7,847 nt of DNA from SIAJ01 sp036266155 (GCA_036266155.1 DATANR010000310.1:1-7847); one strand, 5' to 3'. Shown: positions 1 through 6,050, counted from the stretch's first letter. Numbers and translations are program-made. Notes: generated from the letters alone by a model not told the origin.

Positions 1-2
1 GC

Positions 3-254
3 GTGCTGGCGTCGGTGACTCAGTTCCTGGAAGCGAAACTCAAGCTGCGTGTCAATCGGGAGAAGAGCGCGGTGGCGCGGGTCGAGGAGCGGAAGTTCCT
101 CGGCTACCGACTTCTGAGCGACGGCCGCTTGGGGATCGCGCAGCAAAGACGACGACGGGCTCGTCCGGACTCCGAAGACGAGCGCAACGACTTGTCACGT
201 CTATCGCCCCATGCAGAACGGCTTACTTGTTTAACAGGGAACGTCGCGGCATGA
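3..254 (+). pseudogene. Group II intron reverse transcriptase/maturase fragment (C-terminal part, decayed)
   Basis: The frame is open from the window edge. Its first roughly 46 residues match the region just after the catalytic core of group II intron-encoded reverse transcriptases: VTQFLEAKLKL, then VNREKSAVA, then ERKFLGYRLL and a GRLGIA segment. These enzymes copy and reinsert their intron and aid its splicing. The catalytic YADD box would lie to the left of the window. After about position 146 the sequence stops resembling the family: no maturase (X) domain or HNH endonuclease follows, and the frame ends at 252-254. I see no intron domain V hairpin downstream. The GTG at position 3 is probably an internal codon, not a start. 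I read this as a 3'-truncated relic. The family call is fairly safe; that the gene is broken rests on the missing C-terminus. Confidence 0.7.
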
Positions 255-336
255 TGCACTATCATGAAGGACGGCGTGCAACGGCCCCGGTGCGAGGCCG
301 CCAATCCCATGTGATCTACATCTAGGAGGTTCTGCG

Positions 337-642
337 ATGTCTCCGACCCTGTTGGCCACGGTATTGATGTTGTCGCCTGGACAGCCAGCGCCGATCCCCA
401 TCAACCCGCCGCCCCTGATTGAGCCGGCAACCATCGTCAACTTCGTGATTCCAACACCCTGTGGGACCATACCGTTCTTGTATCCGTTAGTTCCGGCGCC
501 GGTCGTCCTGGCCCATCCGAATTGGTATCCGTACCCCGGTCCGGCATGGTGGTATGCGAACAATGTCTCGCCCTATCACCCGGTCGTTCACGCTGCGCCC
601 AAGGCTCCATCGACGATACCGGTGGTGCCTCCGAAGCGGTGA
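337..642 (+). CDS. Small proline-rich hypothetical protein (101 aa)
   Basis: I do not recognise this protein. The start is supported by a perfect AGGAGG at 324-329, seven bases before the ATG, by far the best ribosome binding site in the window. The product is rich in Pro, Val, Ala and aromatic residues, with PxP-type runs (PAPIPINPPPLIEP near residues 18-31) and a Trp/Tyr-rich patch (WYPYPGPAWWY, residues 63-73). Few residues are charged, and the C-terminus is PPKR. The first 12 residues are mildly hydrophobic, but I cannot call a convincing signal peptide. A long hairpin (649-681) begins seven bases after the stop, so it looks like a single-gene unit. The antisense frame is also open and glycine-rich, so coding is not certain; the binding site favours this strand. 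Confidence 0.5.
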   Translation: MSPTLLATVLMLSPGQPAPIPINPPPLIEPATIVNFVIPTPCGTIPFLYPLVPAPVVLAHPNWYPYPGPAWWYANNVSPYHPVVHAAPKAPSTIPVVPPKR

Positions 643-646
643 AGAA

Positions 647-1012
647 TCATCGGCGGTAGTGCGTCAAAGCGCTCCGCCGATCGGCGAATTGCACCTCAGG
701 TAAATTTGGACCGAGGTCGGGCTTCGCGGCGAAGCCCTGGCGCGGGAGATCGAGGATATGCGTGCGCTCATCCAAAACGTGCAAAATAGCTTTGACACGT
801 TCTTGCCGGCGAGCGACAAGCTGAACGCCGAATCGCCGAATCCAAGCGCTCCACCGGCGGCGGTAAGCAAGCCGTAGGATTGATGTGACGCCGATCGCAT
901 GTTGAACGAATGTCGAAAGCAGCCCATCGGCTTCGATCAGCGGTGAGCTGCTTTCTTCGGGCGGGCGGTACAAACGCCGACAAGGAACGGTCACACATTC
1001 ACCATCTATCAT
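647..1012 (-). CDS. Weak candidate third gene of the TIR/TPR operon (121 aa, hypothetical)
   Basis: This frame is listed only because its ATG (1012-1010) overlaps the TGA stop of the TPR gene (1011-1009) as ATGA, the arrangement typical of translational coupling. The product would be Arg-rich with no motif I recognise and no membrane segment. Against it: no clear ribosome binding site, a hairpin (915-955) early in the frame, and an antisense frame (704-877) with a stronger third-position G/C bias. Its last codons run into the 649-681 hairpin. It may be a chance open frame over decayed DNA. Confidence 0.2.
   Translation of the reverse strand: MIDGECVTVPCRRLYRPPEESSSPLIEADGLLSTFVQHAIGVTSILRLAYRRRWSAWIRRFGVQLVARRQERVKAILHVLDERTHILDLPRQGFAAKPDLGPNLPEVQFADRRSALTHYRR
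649..681 (+). terminator. Strong hairpin right after the proline-rich gene
   Basis: ATCGGCGG (649-656) pairs with CCGCCGAT (674-681). The stem continues inward after a one-base bulge (T657) as AGTGC with GCGCT (one G-U pair), leaving the six-base loop GTCAAA. It starts seven bases after the stop at 642, the usual place for a terminator. No T-run follows on the plus strand, so it is not a textbook intrinsic terminator; it could also block read-through on the minus strand or protect an mRNA 3' end. Confidence 0.45.
704..877 (+). pseudogene. Possible C-terminal gene remnant (unknown family)
   Basis: The frame between stops at 701-703 and 875-877 reads like the end of a real protein: a charged amphipathic helix (ALAREIEDMRALIQNVQN) followed by a Ser/Pro/Ala tail ending in AVSKP. 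In a hand count of 46 codons about four in five end in G or C, like the backbone fragments elsewhere in the window. No usable start or binding site precedes it except an internal ATG at 758-760, so it would be a 5'-truncated relic. It is antisense to the 647-1012 candidate; at most one is likely to be real. A perfect 8-bp stem with a 3-nt loop (719-737) lies inside it. Confidence 0.2.
915..955 (-). terminator. Hairpin downstream of the TIR/TPR operon
   Basis: GAAAGCAGC (915-923) is perfectly complementary to GCTGCTTTC (947-955), and a smaller ATCG/CGAT stem (926-929 with 934-937) nests in the loop. It lies about 55 bases past the TPR gene stop, so it could end that transcript. The minus-strand copy ends in only three T residues, so termination activity is uncertain. 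Confidence 0.3.
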
Positions 1013-2397
1013 CGCAGCAATTCGTGCCGATTGCTACGCGCAGCGATGGGTCGTGCGGACTGATTGCGCCATTGGACGACGAGCAACTTGATCTCGGCGG
1101 ATCGAGGGTTGGCTTGGTCAGAAAAGTACTGCAACGCCTTCTCCCCCATCGAAATTGCAGCCTCGAATTCCCCGACCGCAGCAGAAAACCGGGCCAACGT
1201 GAGTCGTGTTTCAGCAGCTCGCTCATGCTCGGCAATCGCATCCAAGATCTCGATCCGCTCCGCATAGCAATCCATTGCGCCGGAAATGTCTCCGATTTCC
1301 GACAAGACGCCGGCAAGGCTGCCCAGATCAATCGCTAGGTCGTTCTTTCTGCCGACACCTTTGTCGACTTCGATCGCCGCCCGGAACCAGCGAATTGCTC
1401 GGTTATGTTTGCCCATTTTCCAGGCGACCTGACCGAGACTTGATGCGGTCTTTCCTTGCTCAACGATTCGGCCTAATTTGCGGAAGATTCTCCGTGCCCT
1501 TGCGAAGTGCTTTTTGGCAGTATCAAACTTTTGCTCCTCAAGCGCAATGTTCCCGAGCGTCCCCTGAATCGCCGCCAGTTGGATGGGGAACCGCAGTTGC
1601 CGTGCAACGGTCGCGGCCTTGGCAGCGAAGGGTTTGCATTGTTCGAGCCTTCCGGAGTCCAGCAAGCGTTCCGCCAGGACTTGACACGTCGAAAGAACGA
1701 GCAAGGAATCGCCAGCGGCTTCGCACCGACGGAGACGTTCTTCGAGTAGCTTGACGCCTGCATCGATTTCCTCGCGGCGGAATGCCGCGTCAGCCATGTC
1801 CTTCAACAGTCGCGTGACCGTTGCTTCTTCCTGGAGTTTGGTGGCGATAGTGAATGCTTCCGTCAACTGAGTGTAGGCCTCCGCCAACCGACCGCGCCGT
1901 AAGAGCAGTTTTCCTAAGTGTTCTTTGGCAAGCCCTTCGCCGGCTTGGTCAACTTGGTCGACGGCACACTGCAAACGTTCTTTGAGAATAATCTCCGCAT
2001 CATCCAGTCTGCCGCATTCGGCCAGCGCATTCCCGTAATTGCCAAGAAACCGTCCCCGAAGTCCCCGTTCCTTGAAGCTGATTGCTGCCGGATGAAATGA
2101 CTCAAACCACTGCGCTCGCTCGTCGCGCGAAAACACGAACTCGCTGATTCGGACCGCCGTGCAGAGAAGTCCAGCTCCTATTTCGGATACTTCGGTCCCG
2201 ACAACGACTTGGGCGGCGAGCGCGTGAAGCAATCGGCGCACCTGGGGCGCCAAAACGCTCCTGAGCCTCCGTATCGCTTCGGTGCCGATGACTCCCCCGG
2301 TTTCAAAACGGCGTGCGATTTCCAAGAGCGCAGTTTGAGAATCATTCGCGTGCTGGAGCAAGAGCTGAAGTCGTCGTCGAGAGATACGCTCATTCAT
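1009..2397 (-). CDS. TPR-repeat protein, presumed sensor partner of the TIR-NB-ARC protein (462 aa)
   Basis: From about residue 116 to 430 the protein is built of eight helix-turn-helix repeats in perfect 40-residue register. Equivalent positions start near residues 118, 158, 198, 238, 278, 318, 358 and 398, with signatures such as LGKLLLRRGRLAEAY, LGNIALEEQKFDTAK and LGQVAWKMGKHNRAI. The Ala/Gly small-residue pattern fits tetratricopeptide repeats, which bind protein ligands. Residues 1-110 form a non-repeat, largely helical linker. In STAND proteins such repeats usually follow NB-ARC in the same chain and sense the trigger; here they form a separate product (inference: sensor subunit). I chose ATG 2397, which overlaps the upstream stop by eight bases; a GTG at 2415 would add six residues. 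No good binding site precedes either, so re-initiation after the upstream gene is likely. No signal peptide or membrane segment is visible. Confidence 0.85.
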   Translation of the reverse strand: MNERISRRRLQLLLQHANDSQTALLEIARRFETGGVIGTEAIRRLRSVLAPQVRRLLHALAAQVVVGTEVSEIGAGLLCTAVRISEFVFSRDERAQWFESFHPAAISFKERGLRGRFLGNYGNALAECGRLDDAEIILKERLQCAVDQVDQAGEGLAKEHLGKLLLRRGRLAEAYTQLTEAFTIATKLQEEATVTRLLKDMADAAFRREEIDAGVKLLEERLRRCEAAGDSLLVLSTCQVLAERLLDSGRLEQCKPFAAKAATVARQLRFPIQLAAIQGTLGNIALEEQKFDTAKKHFARARRIFRKLGRIVEQGKTASSLGQVAWKMGKHNRAIRWFRAAIEVDKGVGRKNDLAIDLGSLAGVLSEIGDISGAMDCYAERIEILDAIAEHERAAETRLTLARFSAAVGEFEAAISMGEKALQYFSDQANPRSAEIKLLVVQWRNQSARPIAARSNRHELLR

Positions 2398-4042
2398 CGA
2401 GCAGGTCCCATTCACGGAGGGCTAGGGCATGCATCAAGGGGTGGATCTGAAAATGGCCGCGTTTTGGTACTTCGATCAAACCCAAGTCGACGAAATAGCG
2501 TGCGATACGCTTTGCCTCTGGTTCGTCCACTTTCCAGCATTGGGCTGCAAAAAGCACATCGAAGGTTGCCGGGGCAGGGGCGAACCCTCCGAGCCTTGCG
2601 AAATAGGATCGGTGTTGCGGATCAAGCCCATTCGTGCTGCGCCGGAGCACTGCGGCGACGCTCGGCGTCGCCTGGTTCAGGAGATCGACCATGTCTGCGG
2701 GGACCGGCTGTTCCAAAAGCAATCGGGTGTCGGCTCGAATGGCCTGAAACAACGCAGTAACATCGCCTTGCGCGGCGACCTCGCGATGCAACATTCTTCC
2801 CGCGACAACAATCGCCAAAGGCAAACCATCGATATCCTTGACGAGCTGTTTGCACATCCGCGGGTGATTCCGAATGACATCCGGGGCGAGTTCAGCCAGA
2901 AGATCGAGGCCGTCTTTCGGTTTCAAGCCGCGAAGAGAGTAGACAAGATCCGCAGAAGTCGCAAGGCGATCAGCCAAGTCGGCAATCCGAGTCGAATACA
3001 GAACGACTGAACCGGCGCCAGCCACACGAAAGCACTCGGCCTGGTGATCGGCCCAGACATCATCGACAAGCAACAGCATTTGTCGATCCTGAAGCTTCGC
3101 TCGTAGGGCGCCAACGGAATCGTCAAGGCGCATTAGCCTTGCTTCCGGTAACTTCACGGCCTGGCCCCACGTTCGCAGTAACTGACTCAGATCAGGTGAC
3201 TCGCCGACACCGACCCACAATCCGCCGTCGGGGAATAGCACCCTGAGCGAACTGTCGCGGGCAAGACAATTCAACAAGGCAGATTTGCCAACTCCCCCCA
3301 CACCGCGAATTACGACGGTGGTAACAGAATCATGGTTGCGCGCCCGTGTGAGAATTCGTTTGATCGCTCGTTTCTCGGTTGCTCGGCCGATGAGCTGACG
3401 CCCAAGCGCTAGCGCACCTCCACGGATGAGAAGCGGCTGGAGTGGCAGGCTATTTCGGCTGCTGTTTGGCTGGCGTTGCGCGCGCCCCGAAGACTTGGGC
3501 GGCGCAAGCGGTTGGCGCGTGGTCCCGCGTTCAGGTGGTTGACCTCGAATGCGCCGGATGAGGCGCCGAAACGAATGGTCGAAATCAGCGTCGCTTCGAA
3601 AGTCAATCCAATTCAACGATCGAAACGGTGCCGGCAGTTCACATGTCGATACGCCATCGAGTGATCGCTCGCGGTGGAAAATTGGAATGAGGCGATTCTG
3701 GTTGTTCACTGGGTCGTCTGAAACTATGTGACTCCATTCCAGAGTGGACCAGGCGCCATGTAGCAATTCAGGCGAAATGATGACGGCGACGAGGCGCGCC
3801 TGTTGCAAACCCAGATTGATGCGTTGGACGACGTTTTGGCCGATGTCGATGTCCCATTTGTCGAAGAACACTCTCATGCCGCGGCTGCCGCCATTGCCGT
3901 CAATGGTCTCGGATTCGATTTGTTCGGCAAGCCTCTCGACCCATTCCTTGTCGGCGGCATTGTGGCAGAGAAAGAGGTCGATGGCGTCGGTGCGAGTACT
4001 GTTGCCGGCGCCCGTTGCGCGAGTTCTTCCTGATTTGCCCAT
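2390..4042 (-). CDS. TIR-NB-ARC protein, STAND/NLR-like defence signalling ATPase (550 aa)
   Basis: Residues 22-166 form a TIR domain: IDLFLCHNAADKEWV, a BB-loop-like RVFFDKWDIDIGQN, and STLEW, whose Glu102 sits where TIR NAD-cleaving enzymes keep their catalytic Glu. A Pro/Ser/Arg-rich linker (167-205) leads to an NB-ARC ATPase: P-loop GVGGVGKS (247-254), Walker B LLLVDDVW (323-330), sensor STR (350-352) and GLPLA (406-410). A winged helix ends with HPLMHALA (534-541), a divergent MHD-type site. Such proteins normally rest in an ADP form, oligomerise on ligand recognition and activate the TIR, which depletes NAD or makes a nucleotide signal (family knowledge). ATG 4042 is chosen because GGAG lies seven bases upstream; an earlier TTG at 4072 lacks support. 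The usual C-terminal repeats are absent and encoded by the overlapping next gene. Cytoplasmic. Confidence 0.9.
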   Translation of the reverse strand: MGKSGRTRATGAGNSTRTDAIDLFLCHNAADKEWVERLAEQIESETIDGNGGSRGMRVFFDKWDIDIGQNVVQRINLGLQQARLVAVIISPELLHGAWSTLEWSHIVSDDPVNNQNRLIPIFHRERSLDGVSTCELPAPFRSLNWIDFRSDADFDHSFRRLIRRIRGQPPERGTTRQPLAPPKSSGRAQRQPNSSRNSLPLQPLLIRGGALALGRQLIGRATEKRAIKRILTRARNHDSVTTVVIRGVGGVGKSALLNCLARDSSLRVLFPDGGLWVGVGESPDLSQLLRTWGQAVKLPEARLMRLDDSVGALRAKLQDRQMLLLVDDVWADHQAECFRVAGAGSVVLYSTRIADLADRLATSADLVYSLRGLKPKDGLDLLAELAPDVIRNHPRMCKQLVKDIDGLPLAIVVAGRMLHREVAAQGDVTALFQAIRADTRLLLEQPVPADMVDLLNQATPSVAAVLRRSTNGLDPQHRSYFARLGGFAPAPATFDVLFAAQCWKVDEPEAKRIARYFVDLGLIEVPKRGHFQIHPLMHALALREWDLLDE

Positions 4043-4091
4043 AACCTGACTCCGGAAGCACGAACACCGCAATCCACCGCGAAAACACTCC

Positions 4092-4120
4092 AGTATAGCC
4101 GGTAATGTTCAAGCTGTTGC
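4092..4120 (-). promoter_or_regulatory. Candidate promoter of the TIR/TPR operon
   Basis: On the minus strand TATACT (4097-4092) matches the sigma70 -10 box at five of six bases, 50 bases before ATG 4042. At a 17-base spacing lies GCAACA (4120-4115), a weak -35 box (three of six). The site falls just where similarity to the replication-relaxation gene ends, so the operon may have brought its own promoter. Planctomycete promoters are poorly defined, so this is tentative. Confidence 0.3.
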
Positions 4121-4142
4121 GAAGCGCTGCTGACATGGACAG

Positions 4143-4451
4143 CGGAGCAACTTCGGCAAAATACGCCTGGCTCGGCCGCTCGATGTCGGGGCCGTGCAAG
4201 ACGGCGAAGCCGGTCGGCGTCAGTTTGTAGTAGTTGTGCAGGCCTCCCCTGCCCTGGGCCGCCGGCCATGCTCGGACGAATCCAGCAGCAATCAGTGCCT
4301 GCAAGCGCTCGCGCAGTCGCCGTTCATCAGCGAAAGCGTCGCCCTCGAACGCACTGCTGGCTCGATGGATAAGAGCGGTGGTCGCCGGCGTCCAACTCAA
4401 GAGGCGCAGGAGCGAAACATCGCGCGGCGAGAGGTTGACGCGATTGGACAT
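4143..4451 (-). pseudogene. Replication-relaxation-like protein, N-terminal fragment only
   Basis: The first roughly 103 residues resemble the winged-helix N-terminus of the replication-relaxation family (Replic_Relax) as I recall it from planctomycete elements: LSPRDVSLLRLL, TPATTALIHRA, DERRLRERLQALIAAGFVRAW, and GGLHNYYKLTPTGFAVLHG. Members are thought to act in plasmid replication or transfer. The family normally continues with a longer C-terminal domain. Here similarity stops near 4143, and the open frame runs on as unrelated sequence to 3900, overlapping the TIR gene in another frame. The gene therefore appears cut off by the TIR/TPR module. The start is ATG 4451, with no clear ribosome binding site. 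It is divergent from the primase remnant, whose ATG lies 46 bases away; that gap must have held both promoters. The family call is moderately sure, the truncation clearer. Confidence 0.55.
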
Positions 4452-4497
4452 GCGACAGCGCTCAGCTTACCATCACCCCCTCTAACCCATTCATCCC

Positions 4498-4626
4498 ATG
4501 GATACCTCCCGCTACATCAGCGTCGATGACCTCCAGGCGCAAACGTCTCTGCCGGAAGCTGCCGCGAAATGCCGTGTGTCCGTCGAAATTGACGGAATCG
4601 CAACCGCGAGATTTCCAAGGCCCTAA
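4498..4626 (+). pseudogene. DNA primase-like protein, N-terminal remnant (42 aa, cut off)
   Basis: ATG 4498 opens a 42-residue frame reading MDTSRYISVDDLQAQ, then TSLPEAAAKCRVSVEIDG. From memory this matches the start of planctomycete CHC2-type primase-like proteins, in which a zinc-binding CPF...C...H...C region follows directly. That region is absent: after about residue 33 the similarity ends and a TAA closes the frame at 4624-4626. The zinc finger and the catalytic middle are missing, while the Toprim end of the same kind of protein reappears at 5261 on the same strand. No Shine-Dalgarno site is visible, as for the other backbone genes here. I assign the family from recollection of a short segment, so the call is tentative; the location opposite the replication-relaxation fragment and the later Toprim piece support it. 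Confidence 0.4.
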
Positions 4627-4774
4627 AAGACCGGTTGGTTTCTGGCGAACTACCCTACGGTCTCTCCGTCGCCCGATGGTGCCGCGTCGTGACCGCGATG
4701 CAACGAATTGTGCATGTTGCTTCGCGGAAACAATTTCAGTCATCGCCAAGGACTCCTCCCAGGGGGCCAAACAG

Positions 4775-5230
4775 ATGGACCTCTCAAGCGTGGCCGAAAA
4801 GTTCGTGATCTCCGTCATGTCTTCATTGGTTACGCTTGCATTCGTGCGACTGTGGACGTGGCTGAAGATGCGACGACGCTATGGAAGTTTGGCGGGTAAT
4901 TACAGTGTCGAGAAGTTGGATGGGATGGTCGTCGAGGGCGAGACCACTACCCTACGGCACGAGGGCGGGCGGCTATTCTCGACATGCTCGACACGCCACG
5001 GCAGAGAAGACTGGAGCGGATACGTCACTATGAGCGACGAACTGCCGGGCGTGGGCAGCGGCCTGTACCAGTTCCGTGACCTCCACGGTTGCGGGCTCCA
5101 CTACCTCCAGGTGAATGCAAAGGACGGGTCGATTTTTGTCCGCGGAATAAACACCGTCGGCGGCACTACCGATCAGCCGTTTGTGTACACGTTGCGACGG
5201 CAGCGAACTCTCGTTAGACCCGTCGATTGA
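4775..5230 (+). CDS. Membrane-anchored beta-rich hypothetical protein (151 aa)
   Basis: I do not recognise a named family. ATG 4775 is chosen over in-frame upstream starts because AGGGGG (4761-4766) lies eight bases before it and because the frame upstream is Arg-rich and reads over primase remnants. Residues 8-28 (EKFVISVMSSLVTLAFVRLWT) form one hydrophobic segment followed by a basic stretch (KMRRR), so the bulk should face the cytoplasm. The rest alternates polar and hydrophobic residues with many Gly: LAGNYSVEK, EDWSGYVTM, GVGSGLYQFRD, LHYLQVN, GSIFVRG and FVYTLRR. This suggests a small lipocalin-like beta barrel. A membrane helix plus beta barrel recalls CBASS effectors of the Cap15 type in outline only; a role as a defence effector is speculation. 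It sits between the two halves of the primase remnant and is divergent from the TIR/TPR operon. Confidence 0.65.
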   Translation: MDLSSVAEKFVISVMSSLVTLAFVRLWTWLKMRRRYGSLAGNYSVEKLDGMVVEGETTTLRHEGGRLFSTCSTRHGREDWSGYVTMSDELPGVGSGLYQFRDLHGCGLHYLQVNAKDGSIFVRGINTVGGTTDQPFVYTLRRQRTLVRPVD

Positions 5231-5260
5231 GGATTAGACTGCACGGCTTCTGCCATTTCA

Positions 5261-5554
5261 GGTGCCGCGATCATGTCGAACATGATCACCGAAGAACAGG
5301 TCGCAAAAAATCGACCGTTGGGCGAAGAGTTGGCCGGCGGGCGCGTTGCTCTTCTGTTCGACGCGGATGACGCGAGCGAGGCCCACTGGGTGCTTGCTGA
5401 GTGCGGCCTCGACGTGCGGCTCCTCTGGAGCTGAGCCATGCACGGCGGCCAGTTTGCCGGCCGGCAGCCGGAGAACCTGACTGCAGAGGAATGGCGTCAA
5501 GTCGTCCGGTCAACGCTGGTCGGCCGGTTGGCGCCACCCGAAGCGGCGGGAAGC
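5261..5554 (+). pseudogene. DNA primase-like protein, Toprim/C-terminal remnant with an in-frame TGA
   Basis: The frame starting around 5261 reads SNMITEEQVAKN (from 5276), then GGRVALLFDADDASEA, then ECGLDVRLLWS. The LLFDADD part is the DxD motif of a Toprim fold, the metal-binding catalytic module of primases and topoisomerases. An in-frame TGA (5432-5434) interrupts it. The same frame then continues AMHGGQFAGRQPENLTAEEW and fades by about 5554; the stop is at 5738-5740. I recall this ending from planctomycete primase-like proteins, in which W-S-R precedes a MHGG motif, so the TGA probably replaced an Arg CGA. About six residues also appear lost between DADD and WVLAE. Together with 4498-4626 this forms one gene whose middle is replaced by the 151-residue membrane protein gene. 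The fragment cannot be active alone. Confidence 0.5.
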
Positions 5555-5722
5555 ACGAGTGGGAAATCGTCGTGCAGTGTCCAGGGACAAGGCGCCGTCG
5601 GACGCCCTCTGGCATGGATGATTCCTGCCACCGTCTACTCGACGGTGGCATGGATCCGCTCCGCGGTCGTGACGGCGCAGGCCGCATGGTGTGGGAGCCG
5701 TGTCGCGAACCGCCGTAGGTCG

Positions 5723-5799
5723 GTCGCGACCCCCGCGTAGGCGCCGCGTCGATCGCGAGGTACGAGTGTCAGCGTGTCGTCCTGGGCGGGGGTCGCGAC
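5723..5799. repeat. 14-bp perfect inverted repeat with a 49-nt spacer
   Basis: GTCGCGACCCCCGC (5723-5736) is the exact reverse complement of 5786-5799. Inside, AGG (5739-5741) also faces CCT (5781-5783), so a longer imperfect stem can form. No T-run follows. It could be a termination, resolution or recombination structure; its function is unknown. Confidence 0.6.
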
Positions 5800-5836
5800 G
5801 GAGGTCGTCGACGCGGTCTCCCTCATGGCATGGCAC

Positions 5837-5862
5837 TCGTGTGGCTTTCCCAAGCCACACGA
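5837..5862. repeat. 11-bp perfect hairpin with a TCCC loop
   Basis: TCGTGTGGCTT (5837-5847) and AAGCCACACGA (5852-5862) are perfectly complementary around a four-base loop. No T-run follows on either strand, so a simple terminator is less likely than a dispersed intergenic palindrome or a structural element. I have a vague recollection of similar AGCCACAC palindromes in planctomycete intergenic DNA, which I cannot verify here. Confidence 0.55.
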
Positions 5863-5864
5863 AC

Positions 5865-5922
5865 GGTCGATCTCGGATCGCCTATGGATCGCCGCTCGGT
5901 CGCCGTAGCGGGCGATCGCCCG
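5865..5922. repeat. Cluster of GATCGCC-type short repeats ending in a 14-bp palindrome
   Basis: GGATCGCC occurs at 5875-5882 and 5886-5893 (11-bp period), with a related GGTCGCC at 5898-5904 and GGTCGATC at 5866-5873. The cluster ends in the perfect palindrome CGGGCGATCGCCCG (5909-5922). Close-spaced short repeats between replication gene remnants are compatible with iterons of an old origin, but there are few copies and they are imperfect. Confidence 0.35.
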
Positions 5923-6050
5923 GCGAGTTGCCGGCGGTTTCTGGTCGGTAGTGGCGATGCCTCCTGGCAAGTCACGCTCTTTCTCTCTTGCATGGAATGG
6001 ATGGTGGAGGCGCAACGGTGCGTTTAAGCTCTTTGAGTTTTTCGGAAGCA

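Noticed and set aside
231..563. Glycine-rich minus-strand frame antisense to the proline-rich gene
   Set aside because: Gly-rich antisense is the expected mirror of Pro codons, and it lacks a ribosome binding site, whereas the plus strand has a perfect one.
3900..4142. Continuation of the replication-relaxation frame to 3900 as a real 183-aa protein
   Set aside because: The translation after about residue 103 loses family similarity, becomes Arg/Ser-rich and runs antiparallel-free over the TIR gene in another frame; only the first part is supported.
4526..4774. Upstream extension of the membrane protein to a start at 4526 (234 aa)
   Set aside because: The extra 83 residues are Arg-rich, overlap the primase start in another frame, and lack a binding site; ATG 4775 has AGGGGG at the right distance and begins just before the membrane segment.
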